Made by a program: the position numbers and the translations under genes
Assembly (NCBI RefSeq): GCF_023715155.1
Contig: NZ_JAMBNQ010000034.1
Coordinates: 1-55,594, forward strand
Direction: 5' to 3'
From: Neobacillus mesonae
GTDB taxonomy: Bacteria; Bacillota; Bacilli; Bacillales; Cytobacillaceae
Length of the DNA stretch: 55,594 nucleotides
Part shown: one piece after another, positions 23,533 to 31,896 of the stretch
Numbering within the stretch: the first letter of the stretch is position 1
Layout of the letters: the number at the start of each line of letters is the position of its first letter
The notes under the pieces: model-generated
Database searches by the model: none
Told to the model about the DNA's origin: nothing
The model's input: only the letters and a program-made list of their open reading frames with translations

Positions 23533-24237
23533 ATGAAATACGAAACCATTATATTTGATATTGATGATACTTTGTTTGATTTTGGCAAGGCGGAAAAAAA
23601 TGCACTGCAAAAAGCCTTTTCAGACTTTGGAATGCCAAAAGGCGAGGAACAGTACAGAGAAAGCTATGAAAAAGCGAATAAACCATTATGGCGGGATTTG
23701 GAGCAGGGGATGATTACACTTGAAGAATTGAAGGTCGAGCGATTTAGCCGGCTTTTCGTTCATGAGGAACTTGAAGTGAATGCTGCAGAGTTTTCTCGTG
23801 TATTCCTTAAATATTTGGGGCAGGGAACCTATCTTGTTCCGGGAGCAGTTGAAGTGGTCAGCAGTCTCCAAGACCAGCAGCTTGCCGTGATTACAAACGG
23901 ATTTGGAGATGTACAGAAATCTAGAATTGCAGGTTCACCGCTTGCCCATTCCTTTGAACAAATTATTGTTTCCGAGGATGCAGGTGTTCAAAAACCAGAG
24001 AAAGGGATTTTTGAATATGCTTTTTCAAAGCTTGGGATTTCCAATACAGATAAGGTGCTTATGGTCGGGGATTCGCTTACCTCTGACATTCAAGGCGGGG
24101 TAAATGCTGGAATTGATACTTGCTGGTTTAATCCTAACCAAAAGGAAAACACAAATGTTGTAAAACCAACATATGAAATTCGTAATCTGCTAGACCTTTT
24201 AAAAATTGTGAAACATTCAGAATATGCCCTATTATAG
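23533..24237 (+). CDS. HAD-family phosphatase (YfnB/YjjG type)
   Basis: A 234-residue haloacid dehalogenase-like hydrolase. Motif I is FDIDDTLFDF (nucleophile Asp9, acid/base Asp11); motif II is VITNG; motif III/IV is KPEKGIFEYAF with the acidic GDSLTSDIQGG. The cap lies between residues 15 and 95. The pattern is that of the YjjG/YfnB group; Escherichia coli YjjG is a pyrimidine nucleotide phosphatase, which is only a hint for this one. The ATG follows GAGGGGACAACC. It is monocistronic and ends at a strong convergent terminator. Confidence 0.92.
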   Translation: MKYETIIFDIDDTLFDFGKAEKNALQKAFSDFGMPKGEEQYRESYEKANKPLWRDLEQGMITLEELKVERFSRLFVHEELEVNAAEFSRVFLKYLGQGTYLVPGAVEVVSSLQDQQLAVITNGFGDVQKSRIAGSPLAHSFEQIIVSEDAGVQKPEKGIFEYAFSKLGISNTDKVLMVGDSLTSDIQGGVNAGIDTCWFNPNQKENTNVVKPTYEIRNLLDLLKIVKHSEYALL

Positions 24238-24244
24238 ACATGAA

Positions 24245-24269
24245 GAAAGCCCGCTTCAAGCGGGCTTTC
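24245..24269. terminator. Bidirectional terminator
   Basis: GAAAGCCCGC / GCGGGCTTTC stem with a TTCAA loop between convergent genes. Confidence 0.9.
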
Positions 24270-24270
24270 T

Positions 24271-25197
24271 CTAGATACTAAGAATCCAGTCAGAAATGTC
24301 ATGAATCACTTGTTGATCCACATGCTGCGGAATCTTATATTCTTTTTTTACTTTCAGGATTTCCCCATAAATAGCAGGCATAAATAAATGATTTAAATTT
24401 GGATACAGTTTAGAAGTTACGTTTGGCTTATCAGCCAATAAATTTTTATATTCATTGAAATCCTTTTCTACTGATGACTGGGCATCTCTTTCACCTTGTA
24501 AAATAAGGATGGGTTTATCCATTTCACGAAGATAATCAGCAGATGGATGTTCTCCCATTTCTTTTAAGTAATACGCTCGGACGTACTTTCCTATGATTTT
24601 CTTTTCTTTCGCTTCTTCATCGGTTAAGTCATATAGGTTTTCAAACTTGGATGATAGTCCAGCAATTTGCTTTTTGGCAATCATTTGCAAAAATTTATTC
24701 AGCGAGTTTAAAACATCATCGTTTTGACTCATCATTATTTCTTCCAGCTTACGCGGCGACCCAGCCATAATTATGATACCGGCAAAATTCCCGCCTTCTG
24801 CATCAATACGGGGAGCTAACATCCCTCCCATACTATGACCGATAATAAATATTTTATTTGGATCAATCCGGGAATCTTTTCGTAAAAAGTCAGCTGCAAG
24901 GATGGCGTCTTCAATCGTTTCCTCTTTGACTGATAGTTCCGTATCATTTCTCATTTCTTTTCCATATACAAATGTTCTTTTGTCATAACGCAGGACTGCA
25001 ATACCTTTTTCAGTCAGCCCATCTGCGATATCTTTAAAAGGGCGATTCTCTCCTATCTTTTCATCCATATCACTTGGTCCGGAACCGTGCACCAATACAA
25101 CTGCCGGACAAGGTCCTTGCGTTTCGTTAGGAATGGTAATGATTCCGTTCAGTGGAAATTTTGTTTCAGCGCCTATCACTATTTTTTCACCAGCCAT
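24271..25197 (-). CDS. Alpha/beta hydrolase (prolyl oligopeptidase-like)
   Basis: The 308-residue protein has an alpha/beta hydrolase fold: oxyanion region VVLVHGSGPSD (residues 33-43), nucleophile elbow GHSMGG (Ser122), acid ILQGERDAQ and His in LYPNLNHLF. It is close to the dienelactone hydrolase/S9 peptidase-like esterases of bacilli. There is no signal peptide, so it is cytoplasmic. ATG 25197 follows CAAGGAGGG; an upstream ATG at 25227 lies before that site. It follows the GntR/DUF1648 gene pair on the same strand with a 48-base gap and could be co-transcribed. The substrate is not predictable. Confidence 0.9.
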   Translation of the reverse strand: MAGEKIVIGAETKFPLNGIITIPNETQGPCPAVVLVHGSGPSDMDEKIGENRPFKDIADGLTEKGIAVLRYDKRTFVYGKEMRNDTELSVKEETIEDAILAADFLRKDSRIDPNKIFIIGHSMGGMLAPRIDAEGGNFAGIIIMAGSPRKLEEIMMSQNDDVLNSLNKFLQMIAKKQIAGLSSKFENLYDLTDEEAKEKKIIGKYVRAYYLKEMGEHPSADYLREMDKPILILQGERDAQSSVEKDFNEYKNLLADKPNVTSKLYPNLNHLFMPAIYGEILKVKKEYKIPQHVDQQVIHDISDWILSI

Positions 25198-25245
25198 AGA
25201 GTTTCCCTCCTTGAGATTAAAAGACAACCATCTAAACCATTTATA

Positions 25246-26334
25246 TTATCCCAGCAGCTTTGGCAGACCGAAAGCCAGCAAAATAACAACAATAATGAAA
25301 ATCCATGATAATGGATGGGCCCAGTTATTCGTCCAGCCGATGCCAAAACGTTTTTCTAAAAAGATGGCTGGGTCCTTTGGATTAAAATAGAACATCCCAA
25401 GTTTCCAATAACGGTCATCATCCCTATCAATTACTTGACCATTGATGCCTGCAGTGCTTCTAACACGGCTGCCGCCCTGGCCGGTAGTAATGGATAAAAT
25501 AATCGAACCGCCGCAGGCAATTAAGGCATAGGCCAGCGGAACATACATCAGAAGTTGATGGCTAATCGGATAAATCAAGGAAAATTGCGGCAGCATGAAC
25601 ACTATGATTAAACCAGTCCCCATTAAAATGGTGAAAAGCGACCATCTTCTTCTAAAAGTAATATTTTGTTTCAATGATTCTTCCGGATTTGCTGCTGACA
25701 CCTGCTGCTTTGCTTTTGAAATGACGATATTGATGAACAAAAACAGCAATGTTAGATAGATTTGCATAATCGGCATTAGCAGGACAGAGCGGTAGGACTT
25801 ATTTGTCCAGGTTGTTATTTCACCGCTAAAATTATATTGAGTCGGAAACCGGTCCGGAATTTGTTGATAGTTTAAAAGTGTAAAAGCGATTGTTGCAATA
25901 GAAATTAAAAATGGAATCACAAACCAAAAGTTTGAATACGTTAATTTTTCGCGGCGGAAATGAGTACTGACTGTAATGACCTGCTGCTTTTTGGTCCATT
26001 CAGGATATTGGCTTTTGAGCTTTTTCATTTTCCCGTGAAAAATAAGGTATACGAAAAAAGTAACAATAACATAGGCGGAAATTAGGATGCTGTATAGAAT
26101 ACCGATAAAGTTTTCATCCTGACCGCCTGCTGTCAGCAAAAGTATGGCAGTAGTAATGACAGCAAGAATACTGGTAATCCAGGCATAGTTTTTTCGCATT
26201 TTTTTAAGATCTGTGCGCTGATAAGCCTCCTCCGGAATAGAAACTCCGAAGCTTTCCGTTTTCCGTGTCCAGTATGGGATAAAGATAGTTGGAATATAAA
26301 GCGGAATCATCATAAGGATTAAAAAAAGTAACAT
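25246..26334 (-). CDS. DUF1648/DUF5808 membrane protein
   Basis: A 362-residue integral membrane protein with about eight hydrophobic segments. The middle part (SIATIAFTLLNYQQIPDRFPTQYNFSGE) is the DUF1648 signature seen in SdpI-like proteins, and the C-terminal part (DRYWKLGMFYFNPKDPAIFLEKRFGIGW) is a DUF5808 module. Function unknown; SdpI-type proteins in Bacillus subtilis confer immunity to a toxic peptide, which is a loose analogy only. ATG 26334 follows AAGGAGTG, located in the last codons of the GntR gene, so the two are coupled. Bacilli often pair such proteins with a YtrA-type GntR repressor. Confidence 0.85.
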   Translation of the reverse strand: MLLFLILMMIPLYIPTIFIPYWTRKTESFGVSIPEEAYQRTDLKKMRKNYAWITSILAVITTAILLLTAGGQDENFIGILYSILISAYVIVTFFVYLIFHGKMKKLKSQYPEWTKKQQVITVSTHFRREKLTYSNFWFVIPFLISIATIAFTLLNYQQIPDRFPTQYNFSGEITTWTNKSYRSVLLMPIMQIYLTLLFLFINIVISKAKQQVSAANPEESLKQNITFRRRWSLFTILMGTGLIIVFMLPQFSLIYPISHQLLMYVPLAYALIACGGSIILSITTGQGGSRVRSTAGINGQVIDRDDDRYWKLGMFYFNPKDPAIFLEKRFGIGWTNNWAHPLSWIFIIVVILLAFGLPKLLG

Positions 26335-26343
26335 GATCTGAAT

Positions 26344-26730
26344 TCACTCCTTCTGTTGGAATTCTGTAAAAATTTGATCACAAAGCTTTTGAAACTCTTC
26401 TTTCGCAATACCCCGGCAAGTCGATTCCGCAATCATTGGGCGGAGTTTGGAAGAAAGCTCTGACCAGTAGTCCTCATCAGCTTGCGGAACTCCATCTGGA
26501 TTAATCACAACACCCTTTTGACGGTGAATCAAAATAAATCCCTCTTGTTTTAGCTGCTGATAAGCTTTGTTTACGGTGTGAAGGTTAATTCCAAGATCTG
26601 AAGCAAGGGACCTTACAGATGGAAGCGCCTCGCCAGGACTCAATTCCTTTTTCGCTATGCCTTCAATAATTTGATGTTTTAATTGAGTATAAATCGGTTC
26701 CTCCGATTCTAGGTCAAGTGTAATATACAC
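26344..26730 (-). CDS. GntR-family regulator (YtrA type)
   Basis: The 128-residue protein consists of an N-terminal winged helix (YTQLKHQIIEGIAKKELSPGEALPSVRSLASDLGINLHTVNKAYQQLKQEG) and a short helical C-terminal dimerisation part, as in the YtrA subfamily that controls transporters and membrane proteins. GTG 26730 is chosen because it follows AAAGGAG within the transcript defined by the promoter; ATG 26796 lies upstream of the transcription start. The palindrome over the -10 box of its promoter is the likely autoregulatory operator. It probably represses itself, the DUF1648 gene and perhaps the hydrolase. Confidence 0.9.
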   Translation of the reverse strand: MYITLDLESEEPIYTQLKHQIIEGIAKKELSPGEALPSVRSLASDLGINLHTVNKAYQQLKQEGFILIHRQKGVVINPDGVPQADEDYWSELSSKLRPMIAESTCRGIAKEEFQKLCDQIFTEFQQKE

Positions 26731-26757
26731 ATCGGCACACGCTCCTTTTGTGTTATC

Positions 26758-26796
26758 TGTTATATTTATAGTATAACAGGTGTAACAAGATGTCAA
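26758..26796 (-). promoter_or_regulatory. Sigma-A promoter with overlapping operator
   Basis: On the minus strand TTGACA (26791-26796), 17 bases, TACTAT (26768-26773). A palindrome TGTTATA-N7-TATAACA (26758-26778) covers the -10 box, the expected place for GntR autorepression. Confidence 0.8.
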
Positions 26797-26973
26797 TAAA
26801 ATTTGGTAAACAAAAGGAATTTTAAAAGATATTTGGAATCCTCAAGTAAATGGTTCACAATCGGAAGTAACAACAGTTATTCGAAAGTATGTGGTCTTAT
26901 CAGCAAATAAACAAACAGACTCTGAAATTTAGAATTTCTTAAAATTTCTGCTGTTTGAATAGCAGTATTATTA

Positions 26974-27002
26974 TTGACACACAAAAACCCGAGTATTAAA
27001 CT
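26974..27002 (+). promoter_or_regulatory. Sigma-A promoter of the FNT gene
   Basis: TTGACA (26974-26979), 17 bases, TAAACT (26997-27002), 72 bases before the start codon. The surrounding 26797-27073 region holds no gene; an AT-rich imperfect hairpin lies at about 26911-26957. Confidence 0.65.
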
Positions 27003-27073
27003 TTGAATACACGGTATTAAAAATCCACTAAGTTCATTTTAATTACATAATAGAAGGAATAGGGAGGTAAATG

Positions 27074-27945
27074 ATGAACATCAAGCAGCGTTATATGGAG
27101 GAATTAGTGATTAACTGGCAGATTTGTGATCGGACAAATTTTTAAGATTAAAGAACAGACCGATCTCATTCCTCTTATATTCCATTATGGGTGGAGGTAT
27201 GACGGCCTTTGGTGCCATATTGGGATTATCCGTTAGTGCAGGTGTTCCATGGCCGGGAATTCCCAATCTAGTTATGGGGGTAGTATTTGGATTCTCCCTG
27301 GTCATTATTTTAATATCAGGTGCCAGTTTAGTGACGGCTGACATTGTGCTGGGGATTACCGGGATATTCCATAAGAGAATTTCATGGCTGCAATTTTTAC
27401 TGTTTATTGTTGTTAGTTATATTGGAAACGCCATAGGAAGCATGATGGTTTCACTTCTTGTTTATTTTGGCGGCAGCGGTCATAGCACAGCATCTTGGCT
27501 GCTCCGTGCCCGCCAAATTGCTGCATCGAAAACGGGCTTAACAGATTTACAGGCATTTGCAATGGGAATTTTTTGTACCTGGATCTTACAAACTGCTGTT
27601 GTTTTGTTTTTTTTAATGAGGTCAGAAACAGGGAAGATTACGATCGCTTATTACGGCCCCTTAGCCTTTGTGGCAGGTATGACAGAGCATTGTATCGCGA
27701 ATATTGGGTTTATTGCTTTACCTATTTTGCAGCAGACATTTTTTTCAGAGATTACAGGAAAGGTCTTAACTGCAGCTGGTCCGACAGCCCAATTATCCTG
27801 GGAATTTTCACAATATGGCTGGGCACATAATCAGATTTTTACCCTGATGGGAAACTTTGTTGGCGGTGCTGTTTTAGTTGGGTTAATGATTCACTTTATT
27901 TCAAATCCACACAGGGTCATGCTTTTATATAAATCGTTCATTTAA
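27074..27945 (+). pseudogene. Formate/nitrite transporter family gene, frameshifted
   Basis: From ATG 27074 (after AGGGAGG) the frame reads MNIKQRYMEELVINWQICDRTNF and stops at TAA. In the next frame the protein continues without interruption: LRLKNRPISFLLYSIMGGGMTAFGAIL to the end at 27945, with about six membrane helices and motifs of the FNT family (GASLVTADIVLG, GMTEHCIANIGFI). A run of five T at the break would be in frame with six. The protein would be about 290 residues, typical for FNT channels that move formate, nitrite or hydrosulfide as a pentamer. Internal initiation at ATG 27187 would lose the first helix. One missing base: decay, phase variation or sequencing error. Confidence 0.85.
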
Positions 27946-28001
27946 AAGATTGAAAAAGTAAGCTCAAGCGGGAGTAAGAAATTTAGAAAGGAGAATGTGT
28001 A

Positions 28002-28394
28002 ATGGAATATGCGGTTTAGAATCCAGTTCCATGGGGGCTTTTCTTGGGCGGGTTGCTGCTTTGCATCATTAGTGCAAAACTGTTCCACCGAAAGAATCCT
28101 GATTATCCATTTGGAGAAGAGAGTGGTGAGGTTCAAGCCTGGGAAATTGCTGTTCCAGTAAAAAAATTGCTTGAAGGCAATCTGCCTTGCTGCCATGTTC
28201 ATGGGAATACTCCAATTTCAGCATTAGAGCAGCTGCTGGCAGAGGGTGTTCAAATTGTTGGGGTAGAAGATTCCAGTGGAACATTAATGGGCCTGATTGA
28301 GGCAAAGGATGTACTAAACTCAGCGTTGAAAAATAGGAGTCATTCATCAACTTCCATTCATACTTCTGGTGCAAAAATACAGAATAATGCTTAG
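28002..28394 (+). pseudogene. FNT-associated protein with early stop codon
   Basis: ATG 28002 follows AAAGGAGAATGTGTA. The frame reads MEYAV, TAG (28017-28019, one base from Gln CAG), then NPVPWGLFLGGLLLCIISAKLF and continues to 28394 without further stops, giving an N-terminal membrane segment and a soluble C-terminal domain (PISALEQLLAEGVQIVGVEDSSGTLMGLIEAKDVL) that resembles a single CBS motif. It lies 56 bases after the FNT gene on the same strand, so it probably is a partner or regulator of that channel; this is inferred from position only. Initiation at a later TTG (28044) could give a shortened protein. Confidence 0.7.
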
Positions 28395-28410
28395 TCTTTT
28401 ATAAAAGCAA

Positions 28411-28438
28411 AAAGCCGGAATTAGTTAGTTCCGGCTTT
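28411..28438. terminator. Bidirectional terminator
   Basis: AAAGCCGGAA / TTCCGGCTTT, perfect 10-bp stem; its loop contains the end of the HxlR gene. Confidence 0.8.
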
Positions 28439-28865
28439 CCGTTAACTCTTCTACTACTTGAATATCGTGTACCATTTCTCCTGTTTTTAAAGAGTAATAG
28501 GCAATACCCACCTCATCACCAGTAGAGGGATCAATCAGCCTTTTATAGCATTTTTTCAAATGATTGCTGCCCCAAACGATGAGTGCATTGAAGACATGTT
28601 CCAAATCTCTGCCGCTAGTTGTCAAATTATAGCTGTAGCGGGGAGGGTGCTGGGAATAAAGCTCAGATACAATAAGGCCTTCCTCTTCTAAATATCTTAG
28701 GCGCTCAGATAATAGATTTGAAGAGATTCCATTTAATGCTTTTTTAATTTCATTAAACATGGTATTTCCGTTTAAAATTTCATGAATAATTAATAATGTC
28801 CAGCGGTCCCCAATGATATTGAGCGACTGCGCAATATTACACGGAATATTATATTTTGGCTTCAT
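28425..28865 (-). CDS. HxlR-family transcriptional regulator
   Basis: A 146-residue winged-helix protein with the family pattern IGDRWTLLIIHEILNGNTMFNEIKKALNGISSNLLSERLRYLEEEGLI, followed by the HxlR wing and a C-terminal extension of about 40 residues (DEVGIAYYSLKTGEMVHDIQVVEEL), longer than minimal HxlR proteins. Cysteines at about residues 9 and 105 could allow redox sensing, as in YodB, but this is only a possibility. ATG 28865 has a GGAGG about 8 bases upstream. It is divergent from the DUF4242 gene, whose promoter region is duplicated before the acyl-CoA-dehydrogenase-like gene; both are candidate targets. Confidence 0.9.
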   Translation of the reverse strand: MKPKYNIPCNIAQSLNIIGDRWTLLIIHEILNGNTMFNEIKKALNGISSNLLSERLRYLEEEGLIVSELYSQHPPRYSYNLTTSGRDLEHVFNALIVWGSNHLKKCYKRLIDPSTGDEVGIAYYSLKTGEMVHDIQVVEELTESRN

Positions 28866-28928
28866 AGAAAATAAATCCTCCCTATTATTTCATTATATTC
28901 TACCATAAAAAATATAAAATTTACAAAG

Positions 28929-28957
28929 TTGATTTTTTGAACTTAGTATAATATAAT
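28929..28957 (+). promoter_or_regulatory. Promoter of the DUF4242 gene, copy 1 of a duplicated control region
   Basis: TTGATT (28929-28934), 17 bases, TATAAT (28952-28957). The sequence CAAAGTTG to ATAACCTTA around it is nearly repeated at 29637-29682. Confidence 0.65.
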
Positions 28958-28999
28958 AACCTTATCAGATACATAATAAAAAAAAGTGAGGGATTTATC

Positions 29000-29536
29000 A
29001 TGGGACTATATTTAGTAGAATCATCTTTAAAAGGAATTACTTCGTCAAAGGAAGAAGTAGATCAAAAGGTTTCTGAACTTCAAGGAAAATTAAGTGAAAC
29101 AAATGCATCATTAATTGAACTTCAAGTATCAAAAGACTTTGCTCGTTCTTTCTTTATTGTTGAAGGTGAAAATCGCACGGTTGCAACAGATGGATTGAAA
29201 GCCGCCGGTATTCCAGTACAGCTTGTAAAAGAAGTACGCCTTGTTGGTAAAGAATTAGACGATGTGAAGAAAAATAATGATGTTGTTAATTACTTAGTAG
29301 AATGGAATATTCCTGAAAATATTACAATGGATCAATATTTAGCTAGAAAGAAAAAGAACTCCGTTCATTACCAAGAGGTTCCTGAAGTATCCTTCTCAAG
29401 AACTTATGTGTGTGAAGATATGACAAAATGCCTATGCTTCTATGATGCTCCAGATGAAGCAGCTGTAAAACGTGCACGGGAAGCTGTCGATACACCAATT
29501 GATTCCATTACTGAAATTATTCCTCAAAATAAATAA
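29000..29536 (+). CDS. DUF4242-family protein
   Basis: The 178-residue protein contains a C-terminal DUF4242 (SCO4226-like) ferredoxin-fold domain with VPEVSFSRTYVCEDMTKCLCFYDAPDEAAVKRAREAVDTPIDSITEI, and an N-terminal half that looks like a related, diverged domain (LYLVESSLKGITSSKEEVDQKVSEL to FFIVEGENRTVATDGLKAAGIPV), suggesting an internal duplication. The Streptomyces relative binds nickel, but the ligands cannot be confirmed here. ATG 29000 follows AAGTGAGGGATTTATC. It is a single gene with its own terminator and shares a promoter region with the acyl-CoA-dehydrogenase-like gene downstream, so the two are probably co-regulated. Confidence 0.82.
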   Translation: MGLYLVESSLKGITSSKEEVDQKVSELQGKLSETNASLIELQVSKDFARSFFIVEGENRTVATDGLKAAGIPVQLVKEVRLVGKELDDVKKNNDVVNYLVEWNIPENITMDQYLARKKKNSVHYQEVPEVSFSRTYVCEDMTKCLCFYDAPDEAAVKRAREAVDTPIDSITEIIPQNK

Positions 29537-29557
29537 TTGATAATGAATTTGAGTGAA

Positions 29558-29596
29558 GGGCACTACATCTGATTACTGATGTAGTGCCCTTTTTTT
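29558..29596 (+). terminator. Terminator of the DUF4242 gene
   Basis: GGGCACTACATC / GATGTAGTGCCC, perfect 12-bp stem, 8-base loop, T7 tract. Confidence 0.92.
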
Positions 29597-29647
29597 GTAA
29601 GTTTTTAAATTTCCGAGATTGAAACTTTAAAATATTCAAAGTTGGGG

Positions 29648-29676
29648 TTGATTTGTTGAAGTTAGTATAATAAAAT
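29648..29676 (+). promoter_or_regulatory. Promoter of the acyl-CoA-dehydrogenase-like gene, copy 2 of the control region
   Basis: TTGATT (29648-29653), 17 bases, TAAAAT (29671-29676), with the same flanking CAAAGTTG, TTAGTATAAT and ATAACCTTA elements as the promoter at 28929. Confidence 0.65.
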
Positions 29677-29745
29677 AACCTTAAACATACTAAACTAATA
29701 GGAATTAAAGGTTTTAAATGATAAAAAAAGGCAGGGATGACATCC

Positions 29746-30804
29746 ATGAATGAATTATTAGAGAACAATGCTACTCTTGGAGGAATCATAGAGAAGGAAT
29801 TAAAACCTTTGGTCAAAAAAGTTGATTGTGAGGCCTTTTATGCGGAAGGGTACTTGGAAAAACTTGGTGAAGCCGGATTAATGTCATCGGTAAATAAGAC
29901 ACAAAAACAGCTTATTATGGACGAAATGCTGTTGGTAGAAGAAACAGCAAAAGTATGTATGACCACCGCTTTTTGTCTTTGGTGCCACTTAGCTGCATTG
30001 ACCTATGTACGCCATACCACGAACGAAACATTGAAACGTAAATTATTGCCTTCACTTGAAAATGGGGAAATTCTTGGTGCAACGGGTTTGTCGAATCCTA
30101 TGAAAAGTTTTGCGGGTCTTGAACGGCTATACTTAAGTGCTGAACCGATAGAAGGGGGTTATATCCTTTCAGGCGTTCTCCCTTCCGTTTCCAATCTTGG
30201 GGAAAATCATTGGTTTGGCCTAATTGCAGGTGTTAATGAGGAAAAACAAATCATGTGTTGTATTCCGTGTAACACCGTTGGGCTTGAGATGAAGGAGAAG
30301 GCAGACTATCTCGGTATAAATGGAAGTGCAACATATGCCTGCCAATTTAATCAAGTATTTATTCCAAATGAATGGGTGCTATCGGAAAATGCAAGCGCAT
30401 TTGTGGAACGGGTCCGGCCGGCTTTCATATCGTACCAAATTCCGCTGGGATTAGGTGTCACGAAGGCTTCCATCACTTCGATTGAAAAAGTGTGCCAGAG
30501 ACAAAACGGATGTAATCGTTTTTTAAAAACGCAGTCAGGCAGCTTGCAAGATTCAGTACAACAAATTGAGAAAAGGCTGCAGACTGCATTCAGTCAAGAA
30601 TCACTTAATTGGAAGGAAATTGCAGGAATCCGGCTTGATTCAGCTTATTTAACACTTGAGGCTGTTCAGGCAGCTATGCTCCATAACGGAAGTGCCGGCT
30701 ATTTAAAAGAAAGTGCCCCGTCACGGAGACTGCGGGAAGCCTATTTTTATGCAAACTTGACACCAACCATCAAACATTTAGAGAAAGTACTTCAAAATAA
30801 TTAG
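29746..30804 (+). CDS. Acyl-CoA dehydrogenase-like flavoprotein
   Basis: The 352-residue protein follows the acyl-CoA dehydrogenase plan: N-terminal helical domain (to about 110), a beta domain starting at the FAD-contact motif LGATGLSNPM and continuing through GGYILSGVLPSVSNLGENHWF, and a C-terminal helical domain (from about 225). The usual catalytic Glu is not evident, and it is shorter than typical 380-residue members, so the substrate may not be a CoA thioester. ATG 29746 follows GCAGGG at 9 bases; ATG 29737 overlaps that site. The shared promoter region links it to the DUF4242 gene and the HxlR regulator. The DUF4242 partner hints at a specialised pathway that I cannot name. Confidence 0.82.
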   Translation: MNELLENNATLGGIIEKELKPLVKKVDCEAFYAEGYLEKLGEAGLMSSVNKTQKQLIMDEMLLVEETAKVCMTTAFCLWCHLAALTYVRHTTNETLKRKLLPSLENGEILGATGLSNPMKSFAGLERLYLSAEPIEGGYILSGVLPSVSNLGENHWFGLIAGVNEEKQIMCCIPCNTVGLEMKEKADYLGINGSATYACQFNQVFIPNEWVLSENASAFVERVRPAFISYQIPLGLGVTKASITSIEKVCQRQNGCNRFLKTQSGSLQDSVQQIEKRLQTAFSQESLNWKEIAGIRLDSAYLTLEAVQAAMLHNGSAGYLKESAPSRRLREAYFYANLTPTIKHLEKVLQNN

Positions 30805-30827
30805 AATTTAAAGTTGATGAATGAAAG

Positions 30828-30862
30828 AGCTGCTTGTAAAGTCCTAAAAGCAGCTTTTTTAT
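30828..30862 (+). terminator. Terminator
   Basis: AGCTGCTT / AAGCAGCT stem, 12-base loop, T tract. Confidence 0.75.
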
Positions 30863-31012
30863 TTTGATGAAATTCAGGGGTGTTTCCCGCGTTATGGTGT
30901 ATGCTGACATACATTTCTTAATAAGGGGAAAGATGGACTTCAGAAGACGGTGGATTTTCTTGATGAAATTTGGAAAACAGTATTCAAAAAGGTAAAATAA
31001 AAGACAATATTT

Positions 31013-31045
31013 TTTCACAAGGATTTCACAATTTTATTCTATACT
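31013..31045 (+). promoter_or_regulatory. Direct-repeat response-regulator box with -10 element
   Basis: TTTCACA at 31013-31019 and again at 31024-31030 (period 11), then TATACT at 31040-31045. OmpR/PhoP-type regulators bind hexamer direct repeats with an 11-bp period just upstream of the -10; the regulator encoded three genes down is the natural candidate. The rest of the 30863-31108 gap has no gene. Confidence 0.55.
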
Positions 31046-31108
31046 CATAGTTAGAAATCAATTTTCTAAAAGAAGAAGATATTACAAAAAAGATAAGGGT
31101 GGAAAAAC

Positions 31109-31891
31109 ATGAAATATAAATCTTTACTAATGCTGGTTATAGCATCCATCATGATCATCGCTGCGGGCTGCGGGACTGCAAAGGAAAAGGACACTGGAAG
31201 TCAGAATCAAGAGCCGCCTGCAATGATTGAAGTTGCTCTAAAAATCAACCCTGAAAATCCGGAGCCAAATAAAGAGGCAACAATAAGTGCAACGGTTACA
31301 CAAGCTGATGAAAAGGTCGATGATGCTGATGAAGTAACCTTTGAAATTTGGAAGGACGGCCAAGAAAAACACGATAAAATTCCAGGAGAAAAAAAGGGTG
31401 ATGGGGTATATTCCATTAAAAAAAGCTTTTCTGAAGCAGGAAAGTACTTTGTGATTTCTCATGTAACGGCAAGAGACATGCACAATATGCCGCAAAAGGA
31501 ATTTACTGTTGGGGATGTCAAAGCGGACGATACCCAAGCCAAAAGCTCTGACCATCATGACGACAGCCAAGCATCCGGACACGATGATCATCACGATGCA
31601 GCAGGTGTTTCCATGCACTTTACGGCAGATGACCAAATAAAAGCTAAGGAAAAAACGACCTTATCCGTTCATTTACAAAAAGATAATGCTCCTTTTGGCG
31701 GTGCCAGGGTAAGATTTGAAGTTTGGAAGGGCAATGAAAAAAAACATCAATTTATAGAGACAAAAGAAAGTAAAACAGGAGAATATGAAGCTGAAACTGA
31801 TTTTTCAAGTTCAGGGGAATATTCGGTTAAAGTTCATGTGGAAAAGGAAGAAGTTCATACACATGAGGTCCATACTATAACGGTCCACTAA
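31109..31891 (+). CDS. Lipoprotein with two YtkA-like domains and a His/Asp linker
   Basis: The 260-residue product has a lipoprotein signal peptide (lipobox AAGC, Cys21). Two YtkA/FixH-like immunoglobulin-type domains follow (about 40-135 and 170-260), each with the pattern EVTFEIWKDGQEKH / RVRFEVWKGNEKKH and a GxYxxxxxFxxxGxYxVxxHV segment. Between them lies a metal-binding-like linker rich in His and Asp (residues about 147-167). It is anchored on the outer face of the membrane. YtkA domains are associated with copper and with cytochrome oxidase assembly, so metal sensing or delivery is plausible but inferred. It heads a four-gene operon with a second lipoprotein and a two-component system. 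Confidence 0.87.
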   Translation: MKYKSLLMLVIASIMIIAAGCGTAKEKDTGSQNQEPPAMIEVALKINPENPEPNKEATISATVTQADEKVDDADEVTFEIWKDGQEKHDKIPGEKKGDGVYSIKKSFSEAGKYFVISHVTARDMHNMPQKEFTVGDVKADDTQAKSSDHHDDSQASGHDDHHDAAGVSMHFTADDQIKAKEKTTLSVHLQKDNAPFGGARVRFEVWKGNEKKHQFIETKESKTGEYEAETDFSSSGEYSVKVHVEKEEVHTHEVHTITVH

Positions 31892-31896
31892 ACATT

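Noticed and set aside
26911..26957. AT-rich inverted repeat as a terminator
   Set aside because: Imperfect, without a T tract and not behind any gene.
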